The position numbers were made by a program, and so were the translations under genes. 39,311 nucleotides of DNA, taken from Dehalococcoidia bacterium. Lineage in GTDB: Bacteria > Chloroflexota > Dehalococcoidia > Lucifugimonadales > UBA3495. Shown here one piece after another: positions 1-8,220 of the stretch. Location of the stretch: NCBI GenBank assembly GCA_002724585.1, contig PBPE01000106.1, positions 1 through 39,311 on the forward strand. Direction: 5' to 3'. How positions within the stretch are numbered: position 1 is the first letter of the stretch; each line of letters starts with the position of its first letter. The notes beneath the pieces were generated by a model, which saw only the letters and a list, made by a program, of their open reading frames with translations, was not told the DNA's origin and did not search any database.

Positions 1-246
1 AGGAGTTAGTGCTTGTCCAGTTTTTACGTTAAATAATGCTCCATGAAGAGGGCATTCAATCTCTGCACCAGCTAGATCCCCTTCGGATAGTGATGCATAA
101 GCATGTGAACAGATATCATCACATGCATGAATATCACCATCCACATTAACCAGTAATATCTGTTCTCCTCCAACTTCTACTGTCATCAAATCCCCTGGAT
201 TTATTTCACTAACTTGTCCGACTTTTACAAAATCCCCTTGAGCCAT
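1..246 (-). CDS. Rieske [2Fe-2S] ferredoxin, C-terminal end cut by window edge
   Basis: Small soluble Rieske-type ferredoxin, an electron carrier for an oxygenase or reductase. The 82 visible codons run from ATG at 246 to the window edge without a stop. Ligands are C46-S-H48, then 16 residues, then C65-P-L-H68, the usual C-x-H-x15-17-C-x2-H spacing of single-domain NirD/BphF-like ferredoxins. There is no signal peptide or membrane segment, so it should be cytoplasmic. An AGGAGG site lies 4 nt before the ATG. Its redox partner would lie outside the window. The family call is firm; the pathway is unknown. Confidence 0.88.
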   Translation of the reverse strand, partial: MAQGDFVKVGQVSEINPGDLMTVEVGGEQILLVNVDGDIHACDDICSHAYASLSEGDLAGAEIECPLHGALFNVKTGQALTP

Positions 247-280
247 ATACCCTCCTATTAATAACTACCCTACTAGCGTC

Positions 281-310
281 AGCATAGATCTAAATAAAGC
301 CAACGCTCAA
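281..310 (-). promoter_or_regulatory. Candidate sigma-70 promoter for the Rieske ferredoxin
   Basis: On the minus strand TTGAGC (310-305) is separated by 18 bp from TATGCT (286-281), giving a leader of about 30 nt before the ATG at 246. It is the best hexamer pair in the 238-bp divergent gap shared with rpsO. The call rests on sequence match only. Confidence 0.45.
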
Positions 311-400
311 GAACTAATCAAAATCAATGATATAGGATGGAGATGACTACTGCAAAACCCTATAAGTGCAAAAGACATTACCTCCTGAATAATAGCTAAA

Positions 401-430
401 TTGCGTGTGTGGGATTGTGTATGTTATACT
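401..430 (+). promoter_or_regulatory. Sigma-70 promoter with extended -10, rpsO-pnp
   Basis: TTGCGT (401-406), 18-bp spacer, TATACT (425-430) preceded by TGt at 422-424, an extended -10. Predicted start near 437, leaving a leader of about 48 nt. In that leader I see no convincing S15-binding pseudoknot or other large structure. Confidence 0.6.
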
Positions 431-484
431 CAGACTGTATATGAGAGAAGAAAAGCGATAAGATAGAAGGTAATAATCAACATA

Positions 485-751
485 ATGTTAGACCAGGAAA
501 CACAGCAGGCCATAACCACAGAATATCAAAACCACGAAACCGATACAGGCTCCACCGAAGTACAGGTCGCCGTTCTTACGGAACGGATCAAACAAGTTAC
601 CGATCATCTCAGGACACACCGCAAAGACGTGCATTCGCGCAGGGGTTTAGTTGGACTCGTCTCCCAAAGACGTCGGCTTTTAAAATACCTCAGTAACGAA
701 GATGTTAATCGGTACCAGACTCTCATAAGTCGACTAGGACTCCGAAGATAA
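485..751 (+). CDS. rpsO: 30S ribosomal protein S15
   Basis: Primary 16S rRNA-binding protein of the small-subunit platform, 88 aa, the normal S15 length. It carries the family core: [15 protein letters not shown] near residues 21-35, a His/Arg/Lys-rich loop ([15 protein letters not shown], about 41-55), then [11 protein letters not shown] and the [10 protein letters not shown]-terminus. AGAAGG at 465-470 is a distant ribosome site (14 nt). It precedes pnp by 87 nt with no terminator between, matching the rpsO-pnp order found across bacteria, where S15 often controls its own translation. Confidence 0.97.
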   Translation: MLDQETQQAITTEYQNHETDTGSTEVQVAVLTERIKQVTDHLRTHRKDVHSRRGLVGLVSQRRRLLKYLSNEDVNRYQTLISRLGLRR

Positions 752-838
752 CCTACACCTACGATTCTCAGTAGAGTGATAGAACAATCATACCCACTGT
801 CCTAGGCCCTATTATTATTTAAGAGGTACATTCCAACT

Positions 839-3094
839 ATGTCTACAATATCAACCCCCACAATAGTAGAACGATCGATCGGAGACAAATCTATAAGCTT
901 AGAAACCGGTCGTCTTGCGTTCCAAGCACATGGATCAGTAACCATACAAAGCGGTGAGACGATGGTTCTGGCTACGGTTGTCATGTCTGACAAACCTAGA
1001 GCCGACGTAGATTTCTTACCACTAACTGTTGAATTCGAAGAACGACTCTACGCAGCAGGGAAAATTCCCGGTAGTTTCTTTCGTAGAGAAGGAAGGCCAG
1101 GTGAGTCTGGCATATTGTCCTGCCGATTAACAGATAGGTCAATCAGACCTCTTTTCCCAAAATCCCTCCACAATGACATCCAAGTCATCCTCACGGTTCT
1201 ATCATCAGACCAAGAAAATCCTCCAGAAGTTCTAGGAATGGTCGCAGCGTCTGCAGCTTTATCTATATCCCACATACCCTTCGATGGACCAGTAGGATCT
1301 TGTAGAGTTGCATATTTTACGGAAAATAACGAATACGTGGTGCACCCTACATATGAACAAATAAAAACCAGTCAACTAAATATGGTCATAAGTAGCACTA
1401 AAGACGCAATTCTAATGGTCGAGGCTGGTTCAGACGAAGTATCAGAGGAAGTCATCCTTGAAGGTATCCGAATAGCTCAAGAAGCTAACAACGAAACCAT
1501 AGCCTTAATAGACCAACTAGTCTCTCAAATTGGCTCCCCAAAGGTGGATATTGAACCAGTCAGTGACGAAGCAAAAAATATTGAAGCAACAATAACGAGT
1601 AATTTGAATGGTCGTCTGACTGAAATCCTAGAGCAGAACGCCCTCAAAGCAGAGCGTGTAGAAGCTTTAGAAAATCTAGAGGATTCAATAACCTCTGAGA
1701 TGTCAGAAGATTACTCCAGTGATCAAATAGCTGCGGCATTTAAGAATGTCGTGAAAAGCCAGGTAAGGCACAGGATTCTTAATGAGGGAGTACGTCCAGA
1801 TGGGCGTTCAACCGACGAAATAAGGCCGATATTCGTGGAAGCAGGCCTGCTTCCACGAACACATGGTTCCGGATTGTTTACTCGAGGACAAACACAAGTC
1901 TTGTCTATTGCTACTCTCGGACCTCTTACTATGAAGCAAATACTGGACACGGTGGGTCCTGATGACAGCAACAGCAAACAATATATGCACCATTATAATT
2001 TCCCGCCATATTCAACTGGCGAAGCCAGAAGAGTGGGATCACCCGGGCGACGAGAAATCGGTCACGGAGCCCTTGCCGAACGAGCATTGCAGTCGGTACT
2101 ACCGTCAGAGGCAGACTTTCCTTACACAATTAGAGTTGTGTCAGAAGTACTAAGCTCTAACGGGAGCACCTCCATGGGTAGTGTCTGTGGCTCTACTCTC
2201 GCATTGATGGATGCAGGAGTCCCAATTAAAGCGCCAGTATCAGGCATCGCAATGGGTCTAATTACGGACGCTGATGGAAAATACGCCGTTCTAAGTGATA
2301 TCCAAGGTATAGAAGATTTTCTCGGGGACATGGATTTCAAAGTAGCTGGTACTACTGAAGGCATCAATGCTCTACAGATGGATGTAAAAATACAAGGACT
2401 CACTGCCAGCATCCTAAGCGAAGCCCTCGAGCAAGCCAGGCAGGGACGACTATTTATATTGGAGAAAATGAGTTCCGCTCTCTCCTCCCCAAGAGAACAA
2501 CTAAGCCAATATGCTCCTAAGATGGTAAGGATGCAAATTGCCGTAGAGAAAATTGGTGCAGTGATAGGGCCACGAGGAGCCGTGATTAAATCAATAATCG
2601 AAGAGACTGGATGTTCGGTAGATGTTAGCGATGACGGAAAAGTAACAATTGGGTCTTCGAATCAAGAGATGATTAGTTTGGCACAAAGCAAAATTGAAGC
2701 TCTTACTAGGGAACTAGTAGTAGGGGATATATTAACCGGAAAAGTAGGCAGAACTACTGACTTCGGGGCATTTATAGAACTTTTGCCAGGAAAAGATGGT
2801 CTTCTAAGAAACGAATCAATGATGGAAGGAGAGACGGACCCAGATATCGGCCAGGAAATAACCGTAATGATTCGGGAGATTGATCATCTCGGTAGAGTCA
2901 ATCTATCGCGAAAGGCTTTATTTGGAGAAGAAGAACCTCCTCCACAGAGACCACAACGATCATCATTCGGAGATAGAGGCCGACCCAGAAATGGCGGCGG
3001 CCGAGGTGGTTTTGGAGGCCGCGATAGGTCCGGAGGACCTAGAAATAACGGAGGCGATCGAAGATTCCAAGGCGGTGGTTCTCGAGATCGGTAA
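839..3094 (+). CDS. pnp: Polyribonucleotide nucleotidyltransferase (PNPase)
   Basis: Phosphorolytic 3'-5' exoribonuclease, normally trimeric and central to mRNA decay. The 751 residues hold two RNase PH cores (about 10-230 and 320-545) flanking the helical domain. GDMDFKVAG near residue 497 is the catalytic Asp region of the second core. A KH domain follows, with GPRG loop in KIGAVIGPRGAVIKSI (about 565-610), then an S1 domain from GDILTGKVGRTTDFGAF (about 625-695). The last ~50 residues form a Gly/Arg-rich tail with RGRP, RGGFGGRD and GGDRR motifs, absent from the minimal family core. AAGAGG at 821-826 is the ribosome site. Followed by a strong terminator. Confidence 0.98.
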   Translation: MSTISTPTIVERSIGDKSISLETGRLAFQAHGSVTIQSGETMVLATVVMSDKPRADVDFLPLTVEFEERLYAAGKIPGSFFRREGRPGESGILSCRLTDRSIRPLFPKSLHNDIQVILTVLSSDQENPPEVLGMVAASAALSISHIPFDGPVGSCRVAYFTENNEYVVHPTYEQIKTSQLNMVISSTKDAILMVEAGSDEVSEEVILEGIRIAQEANNETIALIDQLVSQIGSPKVDIEPVSDEAKNIEATITSNLNGRLTEILEQNALKAERVEALENLEDSITSEMSEDYSSDQIAAAFKNVVKSQVRHRILNEGVRPDGRSTDEIRPIFVEAGLLPRTHGSGLFTRGQTQVLSIATLGPLTMKQILDTVGPDDSNSKQYMHHYNFPPYSTGEARRVGSPGRREIGHGALAERALQSVLPSEADFPYTIRVVSEVLSSNGSTSMGSVCGSTLALMDAGVPIKAPVSGIAMGLITDADGKYAVLSDIQGIEDFLGDMDFKVAGTTEGINALQMDVKIQGLTASILSEALEQARQGRLFILEKMSSALSSPREQLSQYAPKMVRMQIAVEKIGAVIGPRGAVIKSIIEETGCSVDVSDDGKVTIGSSNQEMISLAQSKIEALTRELVVGDILTGKVGRTTDFGAFIELLPGKDGLLRNESMMEGETDPDIGQEITVMIREIDHLGRVNLSRKALFGEEEPPPQRPQRSSFGDRGRPRNGGGRGGFGGRDRSGGPRNNGGDRRFQGGGSRDR

Positions 3095-3111
3095 ATAAGA
3101 ATTAGGATGAC

Positions 3112-3148
3112 TATATAAAAAGCGGGATAAAATCCCGCTTTTTATATA
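3112..3148. terminator. Perfect 17-bp inverted repeat, terminator after pnp
   Basis: Arms 3112-3128 and 3132-3148 are perfectly complementary around a 3-nt AAA loop. The stem core is AGCGGGAT/ATCCCGCT with A- and T-tracts on its flanks, so on the plus strand the 3' arm gives the U-run of an intrinsic terminator. It separates pnp from dapB, so dapB probably needs its own promoter. Confidence 0.88.
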
Positions 3149-3150
3149 GG

Positions 3151-3179
3151 TTAACCAAATCATAAATATCCATTAGTAA
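3151..3179 (+). promoter_or_regulatory. Possible promoter for dapB
   Basis: TTAACC (3151-3156), 17-bp spacer, TAGTAA (3174-3179), just after the pnp terminator. The match is moderate, but some promoter is expected here because the upstream operon is terminated. Confidence 0.35.
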
Positions 3180-3201
3180 CAAAAGGAGCGATAACCTTTT
3201 T

Positions 3202-3990
3202 ATGACTACCATCAAAGTATTGATCACCGGTGCAACCGGCAAAATGGGTCAAGAAACAGTTCGGGCTATATCTGAAGAGCGAGATATTACCCTAGTAGGG
3301 GCTACCTGCCGCACTGAAAGAGGATCCGTTTTGAAAACTCTATCTGGAGAAGAGGTACCTTTATCAACAGACTTAAAAGCCTTAATCCAGCACACCACCC
3401 CTGACGTAATTGTGGATTTTACTAATTCTGCAACTTGTATGGAAATAGTCAAAACAGCCAGTGCATATTCTATAAACATGGTTCTAGGGGCTAGCGGACT
3501 AACTAACGAAGATGCAAATCAAATCAAAACCCTTGCAGATCAACACTCATTCGGGGCTATAATCGCACCAAACTTTGCCTTGGGGGCAGTAATACTGAAG
3601 AAACTGGCAGAGCAAGCTGCTCCTTACTTTGAGTATTTGGATATCGTAGAATCCCATCATGAAGCAAAAATCGACGCTCCATCTGGATTTGCGATGAATT
3701 TAGCAAACGATCTGGGTTCTATAAAGAACTTTACCCGTAACATGACCGAAAAAGAAAATCTTTCCAACACTCGAGGCGGAGAACATCACGGCATCTCCAT
3801 TCATAGTATTAGGATGCCAGGACGTGTTGCACAGCACGAGGTCATAATGGGAACAGCGGGCCAAACTCTTTCAATACGACATGATACTCTAGGAAGAGAT
3901 TGTTACATGCCAGGCGTCATTTTATGTATAAGGAAAGTTGTTATGCAGACAGGCCTTGTGTTAGGCTTGGAAAACGTGCTTGAAATCTAA
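3202..3990 (+). CDS. dapB: 4-hydroxy-tetrahydrodipicolinate reductase
   Basis: NAD(P)H-dependent reductase of the diaminopimelate/lysine pathway, acting on the DapA product. 262 aa, typical length. The N-terminal Rossmann motif is GATGKMG (10-16). The family signature appears as ESHHEAKIDAPSG near 150-162, containing the catalytic His pair and Lys; the residue after APSG is Phe where Thr is usual. RGGEHHGISIHSIRMPGRVAQHEV is interrupted by no stop and matches the substrate-domain core. AAGGAG at 3183-3188 is 13 nt from the ATG. asd and dapA follow on the same strand, so the three form a pathway cluster. Confidence 0.95.
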   Translation: MTTIKVLITGATGKMGQETVRAISEERDITLVGATCRTERGSVLKTLSGEEVPLSTDLKALIQHTTPDVIVDFTNSATCMEIVKTASAYSINMVLGASGLTNEDANQIKTLADQHSFGAIIAPNFALGAVILKKLAEQAAPYFEYLDIVESHHEAKIDAPSGFAMNLANDLGSIKNFTRNMTEKENLSNTRGGEHHGISIHSIRMPGRVAQHEVIMGTAGQTLSIRHDTLGRDCYMPGVILCIRKVVMQTGLVLGLENVLEI

Positions 3991-4085
3991 TCCTAAAATA
4001 CGAATATAGTACAGAAACTGCAGTATATAGCACGATCCGTAACTTTAGACTAACGTAAGAAAACTTCAAAAGGATTTTACACGAA

Positions 4086-5102
4086 ATGGAAGATCTCAGT
4101 ATAGCGGTTGTAGGGGCAACGGGAGCGGTCGGACAAGAATTCATCAATATTATTGAGACTAGATATCCCAAAGCTAATAATCTCAGACTGCTAGCATCTG
4201 AGCGTTCCGCTGGTAAGACTATATCAGTCAATGGTAAAGAGCTGAAAGTAGAAACAACTACTGAAAGCTCGTTTGATGGAATTGATATAGCATTCATATC
4301 AGTGAGTAGCGAGATTAGCCAGAAGTTCGCACCTATTGCTGTATCAGCGGGAGCTGTTGTTATTGATGATGGATCTGCTTTTCGTATGGAATCTACAGTA
4401 CCGCTAGTAGTCCCTGAAGTTAACGGATCAGATGTCGATTGGCATCAAGGGATAATATCTATACCGAACTGTTCAACTACTCCACTAGTGATGGTTGCGC
4501 ATCCATTACGCCAACTAAGTCCTCTGATTCGTATAGTTGCTGATACTTACCAATCCGTGTCGGGAGCAGGAGCATCAGCAATGACTGAACTAACTAAACA
4601 GACTAAAAGCCTACTTGCAAGCGAAGCCTTCGAATCCGAATCTTTGCCCAGCCAAATCGGATTCAATGTGTTCCCACATATAGATAGCTTTCTGGATACA
4701 GGGTACACCCGTGAAGAACAAAAAATGATAGATGAATCTCGGAAAATCTTGCATTCTGACAATCTTCCGGTATCAGCAACATGTGTTAGAGTTCCAGTCT
4801 ATATCTCCCACTGTGTAGCAGCCCACATCGAATTCGAACATCCGGTATCTGTGTCAGATGCGCGCGAAGCATTATCATCTATGCCAGGGGTAACAGTAAT
4901 GGACAACCCCCAAACTCTATCATACCCTACTCCTGCACATGCAGCCGGTAAAGACGATGTACTGGTGGGAAGGATACGACAAGACGCATCAAATTCAAAC
5001 GGCTTAGTTCTTTGGATAGTCTCTGACAACTTGCGAAAAGGGGCGGCTTTAAACTCAATCCAAATCGCAGAAGAATTAGTCAACCGGGATCGTCTCAACT
5101 AG
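4086..5102 (+). CDS. asd: Aspartate-semialdehyde dehydrogenase
   Basis: NADPH-dependent reduction of aspartyl phosphate to aspartate semialdehyde, the branch point for lysine, threonine and methionine. 338 aa, normal. Visible motifs are VVGATGAVGQEF (8-19, nucleotide binding), IPNCSTT with nucleophile C129, and the QSVSGAGASA segment. The later RVPVYISHCVAAHIEFE holds the active-site His region. AAAGGA lies about 12 nt before the ATG. It sits 95 nt after dapB and 80 nt before dapA. In Bacillus subtilis asd-dapG-dapA lies downstream of rpsO-pnpA, and this order resembles that arrangement. Confidence 0.96.
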   Translation: MEDLSIAVVGATGAVGQEFINIIETRYPKANNLRLLASERSAGKTISVNGKELKVETTTESSFDGIDIAFISVSSEISQKFAPIAVSAGAVVIDDGSAFRMESTVPLVVPEVNGSDVDWHQGIISIPNCSTTPLVMVAHPLRQLSPLIRIVADTYQSVSGAGASAMTELTKQTKSLLASEAFESESLPSQIGFNVFPHIDSFLDTGYTREEQKMIDESRKILHSDNLPVSATCVRVPVYISHCVAAHIEFEHPVSVSDAREALSSMPGVTVMDNPQTLSYPTPAHAAGKDDVLVGRIRQDASNSNGLVLWIVSDNLRKGAALNSIQIAEELVNRDRLN

Positions 5103-5122
5103 TACGCATTGATTCCAATACT

Positions 5123-5153
5123 TTGTGGCTTTAATACTATAGTCGTGTATAAT
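5123..5153 (+). promoter_or_regulatory. Possible promoter for dapA
   Basis: A perfect TATAAT (5148-5153) lies 30 bp before dapA. The best -35 match is TTGTGG (5123-5128), with a long 19-bp spacer. It could give dapA extra transcription inside the dapB-asd-dapA cluster. Confidence 0.4.
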
Positions 5154-5182
5154 ACCCGGATTAAAAGTCTCGGAGGTACGGA

Positions 5183-6073
5183 ATGATAGAGGTAGGAAGA
5201 CTTATAACCGCAATGGTCACTCCTTTCGATGAAAGTGGGGATGTCGATTATAACCAAGCCAAAAGTCTTGCAAACTCTCTAATAAACTCCGGTAGCGATG
5301 GCCTAGTCATCTCTGGGACTACAGGAGAGTCACCAGCACTCACATTAGAAGAAAAACTCAGACTTTTTGCAGAAATCAAAGAAAGTATTGGCGACCGTGG
5401 ATCGGTGGTAGCAGGTACAGGGAATTACAATACCGCTGAAAGCATAGAAATGAGCCAAGAAGCGGAGAGAGCTGGAGCTGACTGTCTACTGCTAACTGTA
5501 CCGTACTATAACAAACCTCCACAAGAAGGCTTATACCAACATTTTAAATCTATCGCCGAAAGCGTATCTATTCCGTGTATGCTCTATAACGTGCCTAGCA
5601 GAACCAGTCTGAACATGACCGCAGAAACCACTATTCGGCTGAGCCACGTGGATAATATAATCGGCGTAAAAGAAGCCAGCGGAGACCTAGATCAAATAGC
5701 TACCATCATATCTGGCGCCCGTGATGGGTTTAAAGTGTGGAGCGGTAATGACAATGAAACTTTCTATATTATGGCGATGGGCGGGTACGGAGTAGTAAGC
5801 GTATTATCACATTTAGTCGGTAATCAAATAAAACAAATGATGGGTCTCATTCTTGAAGGCGACATAGAACAAGCTGCTGCTGAACACCATCGCATGCTTC
5901 CCATATTTAAAATAATGTTCACAATAACAAGTCCAATACCAATAAAATACTCTCTAAATCAGGCTGGATTCGGAGCAGGAAAACCTAGACTACCTCTAGT
6001 AGAACCTGATCAGGCAGTTGCTAACAATATTAATAGCGTGGTGGCAAATTACAGTATTGATCTTCCCGTATAA
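5183..6073 (+). CDS. dapA: 4-hydroxy-tetrahydrodipicolinate synthase
   Basis: Condenses pyruvate with aspartate semialdehyde, the committed step to lysine/DAP. 296 aa TIM barrel, normal length. It shows SGTTGESPALT (about 43-53), PYYNKPPQEGLYQHF, YNVPSRT with the catalytic Tyr, and the Schiff-base Lys K163 in GVKEASGDLD. GGAGG at 5172-5176 is well placed before the ATG. The stop codon falls inside the 47-bp palindrome shared with convergent plsC. With asd, dapB and lysA in this window, several lysine-pathway steps are covered; an aminotransferase and epimerase step must be elsewhere. Confidence 0.97.
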   Translation: MIEVGRLITAMVTPFDESGDVDYNQAKSLANSLINSGSDGLVISGTTGESPALTLEEKLRLFAEIKESIGDRGSVVAGTGNYNTAESIEMSQEAERAGADCLLLTVPYYNKPPQEGLYQHFKSIAESVSIPCMLYNVPSRTSLNMTAETTIRLSHVDNIIGVKEASGDLDQIATIISGARDGFKVWSGNDNETFYIMAMGGYGVVSVLSHLVGNQIKQMMGLILEGDIEQAAAEHHRMLPIFKIMFTITSPIPIKYSLNQAGFGAGKPRLPLVEPDQAVANNINSVVANYSIDLPV

Positions 6074-6116
6074 GTAGTCACTTTGAAACCCAGTGGGTTT
6101 CAAAGTGACTACTTAT
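6070..6116. terminator. 47-bp palindrome, bidirectional terminator of dapA and plsC
   Basis: Perfect inverted repeat centred on 6093: each 23-nt arm pairs fully, with effectively a 3-nt AGT turn. It contains the dapA stop (TAA 6071-6073) and the plsC stop (complement of 6109-6111). There is no long U-tract on either side, so termination would rely on the very stable stem, or the hairpin protects the two 3' ends. Confidence 0.75.
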
Positions 6117-6744
6117 ATTCGTCTGGAAGTAAATCAGCAATTCTTCCCATTATGATCTCAGAGGCTCCAGTTATCACACCTCTCGTATAGTCCCCTTCTA
6201 TAACTGGTAATGTAAAAGGCATCCCGATATTCACATGTAAACTTCTAAAAGGAAACAACATCCGCCAATAGGGATATTTTTCAGTACCGTAAACTGCTAT
6301 AGGAAGAATTGGGGCTTGAGATTTTAATGCCAGATATGCAGCTCCGGGTTTCGCCTTCTGCAAGGTAAATGTAGGACTCCGCTGACCCTCAGGAAATATT
6401 GCCAGTGCGTGATCGTTTCCCAATAATCCCATAGCTATGTTCATCGCCTCTGCCCCACCCGATCGATCAATTGGATAAACCCTAAATTTCCTCATGAAAA
6501 AGCCCATTATAGTATTATTGAAGAGTTCCTTCTTTCCCAAAAAATCCAAGGGCCTTGTCAGAACAGCTGCTATAAACGGTGGGTCATTGTACGAAAGATG
6601 ATTAGCAACAACTATTACTGGTCCATAAGGAGGGATATATTCCTGGCCCGTAATATGTACTCTTGCAAAACTCCTAAAACACAGCCTTACGAAACCAGCT
6701 ATTACCCGATAAAATATCGTCGTCTCATAACCTAGTGATTTCAT
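6109..6744 (-). CDS. plsC: 1-acyl-sn-glycerol-3-phosphate acyltransferase family
   Basis: Membrane-associated acyltransferase making phosphatidate from lysophosphatidate. 211 aa. The HX4D catalytic motif is NHLSYNDPP (about 48-56) and the glycerophosphate-binding motif is FPEGQRS (about 118-124), with Gln for the usual Thr. IDRSGG lies between them. The N-terminal hydrophobic stretch (FYRVIAGFVRLCF) may anchor it. Its ATG overlaps the cmk stop as ATGA, implying translational coupling. With plsY and gpsA elsewhere in the window, phospholipid precursor synthesis is well represented. Confidence 0.92.
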   Translation of the reverse strand: MKSLGYETTIFYRVIAGFVRLCFRSFARVHITGQEYIPPYGPVIVVANHLSYNDPPFIAAVLTRPLDFLGKKELFNNTIMGFFMRKFRVYPIDRSGGAEAMNIAMGLLGNDHALAIFPEGQRSPTFTLQKAKPGAAYLALKSQAPILPIAVYGTEKYPYWRMLFPFRSLHVNIGMPFTLPVIEGDYTRGVITGASEIIMGRIADLLPDEYK

Positions 6745-7403
6745 ATTCGATAGTGTTCCAAGATAACATCGACGGTTTCTTCTATAGTCATTTCACTATT
6801 GTCAATTGATATTGCATCATGAGGAATGACCAACGGCGAGTCAGTCCTAGATGAATCACGTTCATCCCTTGAGATAGTCTCTTGAAGTACTTGACTGAAT
6901 GAAATATCCAATCCTTGATCACTCAGGTCCCCAAATCTTCTTCTCGCTCGGCTTTCTACAGAAGCGGTAAGGTATATCTTTAATACAGCATCGGGAGCTA
7001 TAATGCTACCGATATCACGTCCAACCATCACAACATCCTCGCGATCGATTATATTTCTTTGGAGACTAGTCATAGAGTTTCTAACGCCAGGTAGAGCTGC
7101 TACTATTGAAGATAGTCTAGTCACTTCTTGAGTCTTTAATTCATCGGAAACAATAACACCATTAACAATAACAGCATTAGTATTTGATGTATCCAAATCT
7201 AAACTCATCTGAGCTGCCACTAATTCTATTTGTAATTTATCTGACTCATCTATGTTTTGACGATGAACTATCCATGCTACAGACCTATAGATCACACCTG
7301 TATCAAAATACCTAAATCCCAATCTGGTCGCAACATATTGTCCTATTATGCTCTTTCCAGCAGCAACAGGGCCATCTATAGCTATAACATTTTTCTTAGT
7401 CAA
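6741..7403 (-). CDS. cmk: Cytidylate kinase, TTG start
   Basis: Phosphorylates CMP/dCMP using ATP. 220 aa, typical. The P-loop GPVAAGKS (about 11-18) fits GxxxxGKS; VMVGRDIGS and the RARRRFGDL segment are the NMP-binding and lid regions. The start is TTG (7403-7401): GAGG lies 7 nt upstream and no in-frame ATG or GTG is near; the nearby ATG at codons 5-6 is out of frame. The cmk-plsC pairing is common in bacteria and the 4-nt overlap here is tight. Confidence 0.95.
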   Translation of the reverse strand: MTKKNVIAIDGPVAAGKSIIGQYVATRLGFRYFDTGVIYRSVAWIVHRQNIDESDKLQIELVAAQMSLDLDTSNTNAVIVNGVIVSDELKTQEVTRLSSIVAALPGVRNSMTSLQRNIIDREDVVMVGRDIGSIIAPDAVLKIYLTASVESRARRRFGDLSDQGLDISFSQVLQETISRDERDSSRTDSPLVIPHDAISIDNSEMTIEETVDVILEHYRI

Positions 7404-7586
7404 TTAATTTCCTCTCGATGCTCAAACTAGTATAGCATTCGATTAATTAGAACAATTATGGGAGACCATTTTATTGAGTAAAATAAACAAATCTTACGTT
7501 ATCATCATTAAAATATGTAGTTTTGTAATTTGTTAATCGCTATAATTGGTACGAGTCCCAATACTAGACACAAATAGGACATTATT

Positions 7587-8132
7587 ATGAACTGGATTGA
7601 TATTGCGGTTTTAATTTGCTGGGGAGCCTTAGCTTTCTGGGGGTTCAGAACAGGAATAATAAAAATGATAGTCCCGCTAGTAGTAGTGGTGGTGGGACTG
7701 GCGCTTTCCAGCCGAATAGCTGGACCAATCGGCAATATATTGTCATTCATTTCAGAAAATGAGAACGTACAGTCGATAGCCGCATTCATCGTGATATTTA
7801 TTGGCTTGCTTGTCCTCGGCACGCTCGTTAGTAAAGTAGTAAAAACGGCTATAAACGTCATCCCATTAGCAGGGCTAGCTAATAATGTCTCCGGTGCGGC
7901 AGTAGGCCTCATTATCGGATTCATACTGCTATCTGGAATATTGACCGGTCTACAGAAATTCCCTGTAGGTTCCATACAAGAGAGCATTGATGGTTCTACC
8001 TTAGGAGGGTTTCTAGCAGACAACTTTGACGTCGTTACAAGAGGACTCAAAATCATACCTAGTGATTGGAATCAGAAGGCTGGAGATATCGCAGGAAGCA
8101 TGCAAGATAATCTACGTGATAGCCTAAAATAA
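7587..8132 (+). CDS. CvpA-family integral membrane protein
   Basis: Four-helix membrane protein of 181 aa. Hydrophobic segments lie at about 4-24, 29-50, 63-84 and 99-120, followed by a soluble C-terminal tail of about 60 residues. The start (MNWIDIAVLICWGALAFWGF) and the FRTGIIK loop resemble the CvpA/colicin V production family. CvpA proteins have been linked to envelope integrity, and their biochemical role is unclear. A TATAAT at 7541-7546 may serve it. It is separated from the HNH gene by 88 bp that contain their own -10-like site. Confidence 0.8.
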   Translation: MNWIDIAVLICWGALAFWGFRTGIIKMIVPLVVVVVGLALSSRIAGPIGNILSFISENENVQSIAAFIVIFIGLLVLGTLVSKVVKTAINVIPLAGLANNVSGAAVGLIIGFILLSGILTGLQKFPVGSIQESIDGSTLGGFLADNFDVVTRGLKIIPSDWNQKAGDIAGSMQDNLRDSLK

Positions 8133-8173
8133 CTCCTGCCCTGAGTTACAGTGATGCCATGCAGTATCAAAAA

Positions 8174-8196
8174 CATTGGTATATAATCCACCAATG
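8174..8196. promoter_or_regulatory. Inverted repeat flanking a -10 box before the HNH gene
   Basis: CATTGGT (8174-8180) and ACCAATG (8190-8196) are perfect inverted arms separated by 9 bp. A full TATAAT (8182-8187) lies in that spacer. The placement suits a repressor operator on the promoter of the downstream gene. No good -35 is visible. Confidence 0.4.
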
Positions 8197-8220
8197 ACAT
8201 AGATATTAAATTACTAAGGT

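Noticed and set aside
7508-8056. Minus-strand open frame of 182 codons opposite the cvpA-like gene
   Set aside because: The plus strand encodes a coherent four-helix membrane protein with its own start; the antisense frame has low-complexity Thr/Pro/Ile content.
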